Below, one piece after another: positions 23,911 through 34,682 of a stretch of DNA of 64,000 bases. The position numbers were made by a program, and so were the translations under genes. The stretch comes from Ophioceras dolichostomum (lineage: Eukaryota > Ascomycota > Sordariomycetes > Magnaporthales > Ophioceraceae), in assembly GCA_003049485.1 (NCBI GenBank), contig PYST01000133.1, forward strand, positions 1-64,000. The letters run 5' to 3'. Positions within the stretch are counted from its first letter, which is position 1, and each line of letters opens with the position of its first letter. Below the pieces are notes generated by a model, which worked only from the letters and a program-made list of their open reading frames with translations, searched no databases and had not been told where the DNA came from.

Positions 23911-25531
23911 ATGGCGGACACGCTGACCACCACCATGGACAAGCCCCAGGGCGGCAACGCCCTCACCCGCCTCCTCCGCAAGATCTACCACGCCCTCGGC
24001 TTCACCCGGTCTTACAACTTCCTCCTATTCTCCGTCCTCTCCGGCGCCCTCCTGGGCTTCACCCTCAGCCGCCTCATGTACCTCTCCTACTACACCCACT
24101 TCTGCGGCGGACACAACGTCCCCGGCGTGGGCGAGTGCTTCTACTACGGAAAAGGGGCGCTCCTCCAGCCGGCCATGCTCGCCCACCTCGCCACCGCGCT
24201 GCCGGCATGCCTGCTGGTGGTGGTGCAGTTCGTGCCCGTCGTGCGCCGGCGGTGGCTGCTGCTGCATCGGCTGAACGGGTACCTCGTGCTCGCGCTGTTC
24301 GTGCCGGCGGCCGTGACGGGCATGGTGATACGGAGGGGGGCGTTCGGCGGGGAGGTGAGCACGAGGTCTGCGGTCGTCGTGCTGGGCACGTGGAGCCTCA
24401 CATGCGTTGCTCTAGCGTGGTGGAATATCAAGAGGCTGCAGATCGAGCAGCATCGGGCTTGGATGTTGAGGGGTTTTGTCGCGGTATGTATACGGCATTC
24501 CTTTGCGAGCACCACACCCTGAGATTACTAGTACACTGAGATGCCGCCTCCATAATCTTCTTGCCTTAACCTACATCACCAAACCACATAACACCATCCT
24601 CCACACGCCCCTGAAAGCAAAGCACGAAGCAACATCTAGCTGACTATGATATCCCTCTTCTCTCCACAGGCCGCCTCGATAATCACCATGCGTCTCCTCC
24701 AGATCATAACCTCCAAGATCTCCCCCCTCGAAGGCGGCGTGTACCAGGCCCGAGCCTGCTCGCAAATAAGCTACATCCTCGGGCAGAACAGAACCCTCGC
24801 GCTATACCCCGCCTGCGCAGCCTTCTACTCGGGCGCGGACCCGGACTTCCACGTCGCCGTCAAGGCCGTCTGGCCGCCAGCGGCCGGCCACACCGGTCCC
24901 CTCGGCGTCGCGGCGGCTCTAGGCTCGGCGTTCGGCCCCGCGGCGTGGATGGCGTTGGCGCTGCATGTGCTCGCCGTCGAGATCTACGTGAGTTGCTTCT
25001 TTCATCCTTCAGCCATTTATCTAGTGCGACATATGCACGCACTGATGTGTTGTTTGGGATTCAAATTGTGTCGAATTTGTTTATACGAAAGATCTTTCTG
25101 TCTCGCTACATAGTATACCAAACCTCAGACGCTGGGTATCCTAAAAGAAAAGAAAAACTGGAAGGGAAAAATCACTAGTAAATCTAGAGAGTGGCCACCA
25201 CTGACATAACTTCCACCCTTTCCCTGACTACCTACCTACCCAGCTTCATCTCACAACCGCCGAGCACGAGCATCTCCGAAACGTCTCCTTCGCCCGACAA
25301 CAAGAAGCCGGCATGGCGCACCCCGGCTCCGCGGGCCTCACGGCAGACAAACTCGGCGACGCACCGAGGTGGATGCCAGCCTCAGACGCAGCAGCTCCAC
25401 ATACGAGTGGCCGCCACCCTGATGAGCACGAACCGTCCACAACGGCCGTGTCGAGTGGCAGGATTGTCGACCAGATACCGCTTCAGGTCTTGGAGCCGCG
25501 TCCCACGAGCCCAAGCCACGAGAACAAGTAA
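23911..25531 (+). CDS. DUF2306 family multispanning membrane protein
   Basis: Three exons: 23911-24483, 24670-24987 and 25244-25531, giving 392 residues. Both introns are phase 0 with GTATGT or GTGAGT donors; a CTGAC branch site precedes the second acceptor. The protein has several hydrophobic helices and the family-typical motif QHRAWMLRGF (about residues 180-190) just before the first intron. The C-terminal exon LTTAEHEHLRNVSFARQQEA is a conserved tail seen in fungal DUF2306 proteins. The function of the family is unknown. The second intron is long (256 nt) for a fungus, so its acceptor is the least certain point of the model. The gene converges on the minus-strand GTPase-WD40 gene, with about 560 bp between stops. 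Confidence 0.85.
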
Positions 25532-26091
25532 ATTTGGGAATTGGAGGATCTCGGTACAAGGTGGGCGAGTACGGCACCGGAAGCTGCGGAGGAGGAGCAC
25601 GAGCGATGCGCGAGGATGATTTAAAGTGTGGATGAGTCGGGTGGCGCCCCGGAGTCTCGGAAGGAACCTTAATTCGAAGAAAGGAATGGGTATCCATCTG
25701 CCAACCTTCGTGTAGCGTACGGCGTGCAAAAAGGGAGAGAAAACGGTTGCGGGAGGCATGGATCGATGATGGTACGTGAGCCAGCGAAGAGTTATTAGAA
25801 TTCGGAATCCTAGCGTTTGCGTTTCATCGTCGTCGTTCGCATCTGCGTCTGCGCTTTCACAGTATTTCTGTTCGTCAAGCAGCCCGGCTAGCTCAAGGTG
25901 CCTCGGCTCGGTACATCGTGTTGTCGAACGCACTGACGACGCTACCGGTACTGGTAGCCTGAGGTGTAAGGACCTGCGACACGGAGTCAAAAGTCGTTAG
26001 TGTGGACTGTTTGTTGATGATATGCGGTATTCGACGTATGTTCCCTTATTGTGTGAAATGCTGCTGAGAGCCAACCCACGACGGAGAACGC
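25532..26091. other. Convergent intergenic spacer
   Basis: The shared 3' region of two convergent genes. No gene is seen. Confidence 0.6.
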
Positions 26092-29000
26092 CTAGGAGAG
26101 GGACGGCATCATACTGACTGCGGGGGTTGGGTGCTGCTGAGGCAGGGGTTGGGGTTGAGGTTGAGGCTGTGGTGCGTAGCCCTGTGGTGGTGTTTGCATG
26201 GGTTGCTGGAGGGGCTGTTGCATTGGCTGCTGCATAGGCTGCTGCATAGGCTGTTGCATGGGCTGTTGCATAGGCTGTTGCATGGGCTGTTGGAGAGCCT
26301 GCTGTGGTAGAGCCTGCTGATGCACCACCGGCGACTGTTGCAACTGAGGTCCAGGCCCAGGCAGGACCTGCGCCGGCATCTGAGCTTGAGGTTGCGGTTG
26401 CGGCTGCGGCTGATGAGGAATCTGGTACCCCGGCTGCGCTGGCGGTTGAGCCTGCATCTGATACTGCGGCTGCTGGTACACCGCCGGCTGCTGCGGGTGC
26501 GGCACCTGCGGCACCTGCTGCTGATACACCGGCATCGGCGGGCCGGGCTGTTGAGGCTGCTGCTGCGGCTGGTAGGCGACCGTCCCGTACGGCTGCGCCG
26601 TCGCCACCTGGGGCTGCTTCTGGCTCGGCGTCTGCCCCGGCCGGACCAGCTCGAAGTTGACCACGGTCTGGCTCGTGCCGGACCCGGCCTGCACGATGGC
26701 CAGGTGCTTGTTGTCCGGATGGAAGCGCACATGCTGGACGCGGTGTTCGGGCGCGATGACGGGGCCCGGCTCCTGCGGCCACGAGCCGGTCACGGGATCT
26801 CGGACCCACACCCTGAAGCCCCTGCTTCCCGCGGCGGCGATGATCAGCTGGCCGTCCGTCGAGAAGGCCAGCGGCCGTGACCCGTACCAGCCCACGCGCT
26901 CGAGCGGGGGGTTGTGACGGATCGGCTGCGGGAGGTAGCCGCGCACGCGGTCAATGACCCACAGGTGAAGGCCGTCGTCCATGCCTGTGGCGCCCAGAAC
27001 TTGGCCGTCTGGGGAGAAGGCCAGGGACGACACCTCGGCGCTGGCACACTCCAGCGCGAGACGCTGCTGTAGGCGGGTGGACGCGTCGTAGGAGAGGATG
27101 TGCACGCAGCGGCGCGAGCCCAGGGCTATGGTGGCGCCGTCGGGCGAGACGGCCATGCTGAGCACGGTAAGCGGCGCGCCGCCTGGGCCAGCGATCTTGA
27201 ACTCCTGCGTCTTGCGCACGGGCGCGACCTGCGTGGGATCGTACTCCCAGAGGCGGACCTTTTCGGAGCCGCAGCAGATCAGAGCACCGTTGGGGAGGAA
27301 AGCGGCGTGTCGCGTCTTGCCCTCCAGTCTCTGCAGCTCGCCGAAGCGGCCGGCACCATCCATCTGCCAAAGGCGGGCGGCGTCGTCGGGGCAGGCCGTC
27401 AGAGCACGCCAGCCGTCGGTCGAGAACGACACGGACGCGATGGTGTCCGACCCGACCCAGCTCGTGCTCGTGGGTGCTATCGTCTGCGTGTGATGCATGT
27501 TGCCCCACCCGTCTCTCTCCCAGACTAGGAGCCGGCCTGACATGGCGCCGGCCACCATGCGTTGTCCGTCGGGGGCGAAGGCGACATCGGAAGTTATGGA
27601 TTGGCTGAAAGACTGGGTGAGGACAAGACTGGAGGAGGAGAGAACCAAAATTAGCTAAAGCCCACGTCTTTCGCGACAGATCGACAGTGTGACGAGGGGC
27701 GAGTTTTTGTCATGATGAACACTTACCGGAGTGCAGGCTCTGGGACCGGACCTGGTGGTGAAGTGGGACTGGTTTGGACCGCCCCTGGCAGGCCGAAGTA
27801 TGTCGCTTGCGGCGGCGATTTGGGCTGTGGCTGCTGGAGTGGCGGCCACTGAACCGTCGCAGGAGGCCGCAGCGGTTGGGGTTGGGCGCTCGGCGGTTGG
27901 ATTGAGCTGAGGCGGCTCGCCAGGTCCTCCATGGTCCGCTGCTGTTCCAGCCTAAAGGCTGCATCCCTGTCCTCCTCGGATTTGACCCCAAGACTTCTGC
28001 GCCTTGACTCATCCGTGGTGGAGGCAATGTCATCAGCGCGGCGGTCATCAGCGCGACGGGACTCCAGAACGGTCAGAGACCGTGCCAGCGTTTCGGTAGC
28101 CTTGCGCTCCTCGCGCAGCTTCTCCTCCAGCCTGTCGACGCGCATGGCATTAACCTCGTCCATCTCCCTCCGCAGGCGGAACACTGCGTCGTCTATCTCC
28201 TGTCTCTGGCCGTCCCGGATCCGCGAAACGGTCTCGTCGTGTGTCTTGCGGGCGGCCGCCAATGCCTCTCGCACCTCGGTCAGTTCTCGCTCGAGGTCTT
28301 CGCGTTCCTTGGCGAACGAGCCGTCGAGCTCGCGTCCGGCACTCGTCTCGTCCAGCCGCTTCTGCTCGTCAACCATCTCGCGTTGGATCTCGAGCTTCAC
28401 GGCCTCCGGGGGCGGGATGTCCGGCGATGGTGGGACGAACGTGTCGAGCAGACCGAGGGCGGATTCGCGCGTGTTGTGATGTCGCCGGACCTGCGAGCCA
28501 GCCTTGTGGAGCGTGCCCCAGAGCTCAGGGGTCTCGATGAGCTCCTTCTCTCGTCGCTCGCCCACCGCCTCTTCGACGCCCTCCCACATGGTGGTCGCGA
28601 GGACGAGCCTCTGAAACACCTGTTGTCCGCATAGCTTCGTGAGAAGCGTCAGGCTCTTCTTGCTGGAGCTCTGCATGCGCGTGTCGGTTATGCGGTGCAG
28701 GTAGATGATCCCGTGCAGCATGCACTTCTTCTCCTTGTAGCTGTTCGCCAGCCAGTTTGCGATCTCGCCGAGCACCGCCTTATCGTTCCGGCTTGGGTCG
28801 TCGAATCCGGGCGTGTCGATCAGGTGCACCGTCACGTCGGACCGGTACTGGAACTTGTATTCCTTCACATTTTCGGTGCCTGGTAGGACGGTTCACGGGT
28901 TCACCACGGTTAGCAACGATCGCTCGAGGAAGTGTCTGGGGAAAGGGGGCATGGAGGCGGCGAGGGACTCGGGATCGGGAGTGCGACAGCGGGGGTTCTT

Positions 29001-29148
29001 GGCACTGTGGAACAGCCCCCAGAGACGAAGTCCACGTACAGGATTTGAGCCCCTCCCCTATCGGAACCTTCTCCTCGGTGCAGAGCGAGATTAATGTGCT
29101 CCTCCCGGCGCCCGTGACGCCCATCACGGCGACGAAGATGTCGATCAT
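26092..29148 (-). CDS. AIG1-like G domain / coiled coil / WD40 propeller / Gln-rich fusion protein
   Basis: Three exons on the minus strand, 29148-29040, 28879-27727 and 27628-26092, give 932 residues. The first intron (160 nt) has GTACGT, GCTAAC and CAG. The second (98 nt) has GTAAGT, GCTAAT and CAG, and the frame closes through both. Residues 1 to about 190 are a P-loop GTPase: G1 GVTGAGRS (10-17), G3 in VHLIDTPGFDD, then LHGIIYLHRITDTRM and LATTMW, typical of a fungal AIG1-like family. Residues of about 200-330 are charged and heptad-like (coiled coil), followed by a Pro-rich linker. Residues from about 421 to 755 hold about seven WD-type repeats (FAPDGQRMVAG..LVWERD and similar). The tail is Gln/Pro-rich with repeated QQPM. 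The Walker A Lys is Arg (codon at 29101-29103). The architecture resembles NLR-type signalling proteins such as NACHT-WD40, but with a different NTPase. If the second intron were not spliced, the region would encode two separate proteins. Confidence 0.8.
26200..26320 (-). repeat. 12-bp tandem repeats encoding QQPM
   Basis: About eight near-perfect units of CAGCAGCCCATG type on the minus strand encode repeated Gln-Gln-Pro-Met in the tail of the GTPase-WD40 protein. Third-position differences between units show some age. Confidence 0.9.
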
Positions 29149-30660
29149 CTTGGGAGCGACGGCAGGGCGTTCGGCGACGGAAAAGGGTGCGACTCGATAG
29201 AAGTGTGTGGGATGAGATGATCGTCTCGGATTTGGGGGCTGCGCCGCGCCTTTTTGAAGAGCTTTGTGCTGCCGGGGGGCGTTTCGTCAGCTGAATCAGA
29301 CCCCGGCTTCGATCCGCAAATTAGCGCCTCTGCCGGAGCCGCAAGTGTGTTGGCCCAAACCCCTTTTGGGCCAACGCCCAGAAATATTGGCTCTCACGAA
29401 TCAGCCGCGGCTGGGAGGAGTTCCAACCATTTTCCGTAGCCAAGACCACAACTGCAACAGGTGATGATGATGCTACAACGACCAGGCCACGAGAGATAAT
29501 CGCCAATCGCAAAGGATGACATGTTGCACGATACAGCGAGGGCAAGGCATATTTGCGAATCGGTCTATAAAATGCGGCGAATGCCGCCGGGAGGAGTTTA
29601 CGAGGATGATCTTGGACATCTCCCTATTTGAGAGCCTGTGCTTATCGGGTGATGATTGCTCATCCCCGACTCCGGCTGCTCGCGAGAATTTCGTGGTGCG
29701 ACGACCAAGCTAAACTGGTTCTCGCTGGCGTCAGGGGCTTTCATGGCTCGAAGCTAGTGCACGCTATCACGGAATTCGGCTCTTCTATAGTCTTTCCCGA
29801 AATTTACAAAACTTTGATTACCTAGTCCTACTGCGTTCGTCAACCGAGGCCAACGGCGGGACGTACTTTGACGACGGCCGAACTGAAGATGGCCTCAGTC
29901 GGAAAAACACTCCGAGCTGTCCGAGTGAAAACTTCGGAGAATGCTAGCAAACTAACATGCGTGGACGGATATTATACTGAATACCTAGGCGGGTACCTAC
30001 CTACCTAATTGGCGAGGTTCATTTACGAAATAAAAAGGGGGCGCCAGGATCATTTTTGTTTCTGTACAGGGTGAGGCTTTGTTCTTGTAGTATCCCATTG
30101 ACCTATCTTGTGAGGTTGAATCCGACTGCATTCAAACCAAGTCGTATTAACTCAGTCGTGTCAGCCTTGAGAGATAATATCTCTTCAGACTACCTGTGGC
30201 GTCACTCACTCATCCCCCGGTTTAAGGCAGCAAGTCGCCAATGAGAGGTTTCTTGGTCGTATGAGTTATTGCGAAAACACTTCTGCCCTCACAAGCCTCC
30301 TCTGGCGAGTTGCTGAGAAGTACCTGGGTGATAAGGCTCCATACAACCCAAGGACAGAAACACATAGTAGGACCTGCTGTGAACGATCAGCACATGCGGT
30401 TGATATAAACACATGCCAAGGGTGCCCCTTGTGTCCTACAACGCAGAGTCGGAGCTTTCGGGACACCGATAAAGTTAGCTACAGGCCACACTATACCGCT
30501 CCCCAACTGGCTTTGAGGTTGTCTATGGAAGTGTTTAGTAGATTTTGATTCGCCAGGCGTTGTTGCCATGACACTACTATATGTTTGCTATACTAACTTG
30601 GATGATAACTCCCACAACCCAGGGAGGGTATGGGAGTCCCCACTCCATCTGCAGCGAAAC
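29149..30660. other. Intergenic; promoter of the GTPase-WD40 gene plus AT-richer spacer
   Basis: No supported gene. A palindromic TACCTAGG and TACCTACCTACCTAA motif lies at about 29985-30008. Base composition from 29.7 to 30.6 kb is more AT-rich than the neighbouring genes. Confidence 0.55.
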
Positions 30661-32727
30661 TCAAGACTTCACGACCTTGCACTTCGCACTAGCAGCTACG
30701 GAGGGATCCGACTCCGAAGTAGCCGTCAGGGTCACAGTCGCCTCCGAGACCGCATCCGCCGCGGCCCCCACAGCCACTCGAGCTATCGTGCTGGCACCGA
30801 AGCTGGCATACGCCAACGCGTTCGGCAGCTCCACGCGCCATCCAACACCGTCTACAGCCGCGCTGAGCCTATACACGTCCGTCTTCAGATACCCCTCCAG
30901 GTCCTGCGGATGTCCCGCCCCTCCCCCGGCAACATACGACCCATTATTGCTCAGCTCAAAGAAGCACGTCAGTCCCGCGCTCGTCGCCCTTCCTGGAGAC
31001 GCCGTCCCGGCACCCAGCGCTAGCCCGTGCACGTTGACCCCTCCGCTCCCATTCAGACTCCGCACCGCAACCGTATACGCCAACACGCCCGCCCGGTCCC
31101 TGTGCTTCTCAAGCACATAGAAATGCAGCCTGTTCGCCCCATCCACATACTCGTACTCGCTCCCGGACCTCGTGCCCGCGTGGAACAGCGCGTCCGCGAG
31201 CTGCCTGTAGTCGCCCAGCGTGATCATGGCCACGGACCCGTTCGGCCGCACGAAGTCCACCATCCGTATGTCCTGCGGGTTCGCGTCCACGGTCCACTGG
31301 AACGGCTGGGCGGGCCGGACGCCGTCCTTGCTCTTGCTCAGCATCACCCCGGAGTCGGACTGGAACGAGTCCGAGCCCATCCGGTCGACGACCTCCGCGA
31401 AGTACGCGTTGTACCCGCCCCCGTCGCAGTACACGTCCGCGTCGATGCTGCACGCGGGGCTCAGGTCGCCGGCGGCGCCGAACGCGATCTTCATCCCCAT
31501 CAGCCCCGACGCGCCCGGGTCGACCGCCCGCGCCGTGAACGTCGCCAGCACGAGGCCGGAGGTCGCCAGGCCCGCGCGGGAGACCTGCAGGACGGAGGCG
31601 TTGGTGGCCAAACCCAGCTGCAGCTTGTCCCGCACGGTGTGCAGCGAGCCCTGGCTGCTCCCCTGCAGGGCCGGCACCTGCCACCGCGTGTGCGGCCCGC
31701 CGGGACCCAGGAACGACCCGCGGCTCATCATCGACCAGGGGCCCGTGTACGCGCGGCGGAGCGGCACGCCGTACGGGTTGTTGTAGTTGTCGCCGATGTT
31801 GAGCAGGTGGGAAAGCTCGTGCGCATACACAGCCATGCCGCTGCTCTCGCCCTGCGTGGACGAGCCGCTGCCCGCGTTAGGCCACAGCATCGACGCGGCA
31901 GCCCAGCTCGTCCACGCGACGTAGCGCGTGCGGGCGTAGTTGGTGCCGTTCCCGGGCGGGCCGAACTCGTCGGGCACGTCTTCGGGCGACAGAAACTTCA
32001 TCTCGCCGAACTCCTGCCACGTCGAGGACTCGTCCTGGCCCGAGGACAGGATGAACACCAGCTCGTACTTCGCGGCCTCGGCATCGCCCACGTTGGCGCG
32101 CCATGCCGCGAGCGCGTCGGTGCGGATGTTGAGGTTGCATGCCTCGCCTGAGGGGCAGGCGCCCGGGTTGAAAGAGGAGTCCAGACCGTACTGGTAGGAT
32201 TTGGCGGGCAGCTGGTATGGCCCGAAGGAGGTGAGGTCGACGCCGAAGCGGCCCGCAGAGTCCTCCATCCAGTACTCGTGCAGGGTGTGGCCTCGGTTCA
32301 GGTCTCCCGGGGTGTTTAGCAGGTCGCGGTAGTAGGTCGGTACGTTTGCGCGGGCGAGGTTCGCGACTGATTGCTGCGGGTTGCCGAAGATGGTGGAGAG
32401 CGCCGGCTGCGTCACGATGAAGGGGCGGTCTGTGTAGTCGACCGTCACGAGCGCGATGTTGAAGTTGCGCACCGAACCCTTCACGCTCGGGTCCTTCCAG
32501 TTCGTGCCGGGCGGGTACTTGTAGTCAGCCCATGTCATGTCCGCTGGATTGACATAGTTCTGGGGGTCGATCACTTTGAAAGGGTCCCGAGGCGTGCAGG
32601 GGATGGCATTGACGAGCGCGCTGTTTCCGGGTAGCAGGAGCAGCAGCGATGCGGTCGCCAAGAGCCGGATCGGGGACGTCGATCCCCTGCTCCAGGGCCC
32701 CGACATCGCCGCTTGATCAGTCTGCAT
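30661..32727 (-). CDS. Secreted M6-like zinc metalloprotease
   Basis: Single exon, 688 residues from the first ATG; the second Met (residue 8, start at 32706) gives a more ordinary signal peptide (about residues 20-42, LLATASLLLLLPG). The zinc motif HELSHLLNIGD is at residues 303-313, matching HExxHxxxxxD of family M6 (immune inhibitor A type), with a downstream Met-turn-like WSMMSRGSF. The C-terminal half is probably beta-rich and of unknown role. It is likely an extracellular endopeptidase. The length fits fungal M6 proteins. It is the first of three minus-strand genes for predicted secreted hydrolases in 9 kb. Confidence 0.88.
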   Translation of the reverse strand: MQTDQAAMSGPWSRGSTSPIRLLATASLLLLLPGNSALVNAIPCTPRDPFKVIDPQNYVNPADMTWADYKYPPGTNWKDPSVKGSVRNFNIALVTVDYTDRPFIVTQPALSTIFGNPQQSVANLARANVPTYYRDLLNTPGDLNRGHTLHEYWMEDSAGRFGVDLTSFGPYQLPAKSYQYGLDSSFNPGACPSGEACNLNIRTDALAAWRANVGDAEAAKYELVFILSSGQDESSTWQEFGEMKFLSPEDVPDEFGPPGNGTNYARTRYVAWTSWAAASMLWPNAGSGSSTQGESSGMAVYAHELSHLLNIGDNYNNPYGVPLRRAYTGPWSMMSRGSFLGPGGPHTRWQVPALQGSSQGSLHTVRDKLQLGLATNASVLQVSRAGLATSGLVLATFTARAVDPGASGLMGMKIAFGAAGDLSPACSIDADVYCDGGGYNAYFAEVVDRMGSDSFQSDSGVMLSKSKDGVRPAQPFQWTVDANPQDIRMVDFVRPNGSVAMITLGDYRQLADALFHAGTRSGSEYEYVDGANRLHFYVLEKHRDRAGVLAYTVAVRSLNGSGGVNVHGLALGAGTASPGRATSAGLTCFFELSNNGSYVAGGGAGHPQDLEGYLKTDVYRLSAAVDGVGWRVELPNALAYASFGASTIARVAVGAAADAVSEATVTLTATSESDPSVAASAKCKVVKS

Positions 32728-33584
32728 TTTGTCGGATCCCGGACCTCAATCGTAAAGCCTGAGCGACCCCGTCATGGCTCGCGAGAGAGAAAGACCGAGA
32801 CCCCAGGAAGCCTCTCCGCATTTTCTGGCTCCATTGCCCTTTAAATAACGCCCCCCGTGCTTATGACGAGCAGCGTCAGGGGTAGATGCGCAATGAAGCG
32901 GGACAGTGCATTATCGGCGCGACGGCCGAAGTGATGAGGGAGGGAGCTCGGCAGAATAGAGTAGGTCACGCTTATCTCGGCACGGAAGCTGCAGAGTCAC
33001 TCCGAATTCGTGGCTTGCTCCGGCGTCTGTGTATCGCTATCAAAAACATGATCGTCAGAGGAAAGCGGGCATGTAGTACGAAGAGCGAGAGACTCTCGAG
33101 CGGGGATGATGCGGGGGAGACACCGGACCTGCCTTGTTCACCAGTGGTGATGTTTTTGTGGTTCGGCGTTTTTGATGACACCTGCTTGAGCGGGTTAGGC
33201 TGACTGCCAGTGCCCGCAAAAGAGTCTCGTCACGGCGGGATCATGCTCGTAGCCAGTCGGCGGCAAGGACGTGGACAACGATCTCTCGGAGGCCTTGGAA
33301 TTACTGGCAAGTCTCAGTGTCTGCAAAGGTCGGCAGTGTTGTATGCATTAGATTTGTTTGTGGTACTGAAAATTCGGTCAGCATCCTTCTCCGCCTCGAC
33401 TGGTGGTTGTGCTGTTGGGGGGGGGGGGGCTGTAGATAAACTACCAATGCCTGAAACAAGCAAAGAAAAGGGTTGGGGATGGAGAGTTAGAGAGCGGGGG
33501 ATGGGAAAGGGGAGGAAGAAAGGGAGGCGCAGTTGAGAGGGAGAATAAAAAAGAAGGGCAAAATAACAAAATGAAATGTCCGAT
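32728..33584. other. Intergenic; promoter region of the M6 protease gene
   Basis: No gene is seen. On the minus strand the leader reads away from about 32728, with a possible TATA-like TTTAAAGG near 32839-32846. A run of G covers about 33418-33428. Confidence 0.5.
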
Positions 33585-33656
33585 TGACCCCGACCCGACT
33601 TGAACGGATAACCTTTCGATCTGGAGTCGAACGCGCTACCGTTGCGCCACGAGGCC
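33585..33656 (-). tRNA. tRNA-Trp (anticodon CCA), intronless
   Basis: 72 bases fold as a full cloverleaf. The acceptor GGCCTCG pairs with CGGGGTC, the D stem is GCGC/GCGC, the anticodon stem is TTCGA/TCGAA with loop CTCCAGA, and the T arm is ATCCG-TTCAAGT-CGGGT with discriminator A. The anticodon CCA lies at 33622-33624. The anticodon arm is the one expected for eukaryotic tRNA-Trp. No intron is present. Confidence 0.95.
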
Positions 33657-34682
33657 TGAAAAACAAGTTGCATGTAAATGCAAACGGTGTGAATCATAAG
33701 CTCCAGCAGCACCCCCCTCATTCGTAGATCACTTTTCCCCTCACGAAAATTTCACAGCCCTAACAGCAAGCGGCGTTCTGGTAGGAGGCCCTGGGGAGTA
33801 AATAATCGAAGTTTACGGAGTACACCTACCGGAACTCTGCACTCTGTCACCTGTCCTCCCACGGCCCAGCGCAATTACAGGGGTCTGTGGCTTGTCCTCG
33901 TGTCGACTGATGTGCAGCCACCACAGTAAAATCCAGCCCCTGGACGGATACGCTCGGCCGCACTGTAAGGGATGAGGGATGTGCTGCACACCAACCCGCA
34001 ACTTCAACAGTCTTCACGGTTTCCCGACGTGCCCGGCCGGCCCCCAGTCTCGAAAAAATCGGAGTGGCTCCGCCCCCCCCCTCATGTATGCGGCCCGTCT
34101 GGAGGTCGCTCAACTGGCTTGAGTACCTATGTACATACGGCACTGGTGTGCGCCGCGAGGCGCAGAGCAGGGACGTTGGCAGATCATCCCTGCTCCCGCA
34201 GCTGCAGTTGCAGAGGTACCTCGCTTCGAGAACTCTCCCCTCCTTCTTTGTTTCTTCTTTCGAAAAAGCCGCAAGGCTTCTTTCGGGAAAGGGCGAGACA
34301 CAGACATTCAGTGTGGCTGCGTCGCAGTTATGCCCCCACGAGCGGCTCCGACGTATCAAGGCGGAGAGGTTTTGATGCTGTTGGGCCGTCGACTCTTGAT
34401 TGGCGAGTATATATTTTCGCAAGTCCATCCACCCTCTCCCTCTACCCAATTCTCCCACCAAGCCGTCACCGTCGTCGACTCTGTTTTTCTCTAGATTTCC
34501 GCTTGGAAGTCGCCGTTCGCTTTGCCTTTTTCGTCACTCGCTCGCTGCCTCTTTTTTTTTCTTTTTTTTGCTTTGGTTCCTCCCACCTTTCGGTTATCAT
34601 CACACCGAGCTCCTCGCCTCGGTCATTTCACCCGCCACTCTTCCCTCGACCTCCTCATCTCTCGACGTCCCATTTCCGGGGT
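33657..34682 (+). promoter_or_regulatory. Promoter and leader of the Clr5-domain gene
   Basis: A TATA-like TATATATTTT at 34408-34417 is followed by a strongly pyrimidine-rich stretch up to the start at 34683, consistent with a core promoter and 5' leader. No separate gene is seen in the rest. Confidence 0.55.

Noticed and set aside
27723..28868. Reading the G-domain part as a separate gene ending in PALR and the WD40 part as starting at MVLSSSS
   Set aside because: The stop (TAA) lies inside a canonical GTAAGT donor and the proposed WD40 start lies inside the intron; splicing joins both frames with a proper branch site.
31027..32151. 374-codon plus-strand frame opposite the M6 protease
   Set aside because: It is a His/Val/Arg-rich antisense shadow; the minus strand has the HExxH motif and signal peptide.
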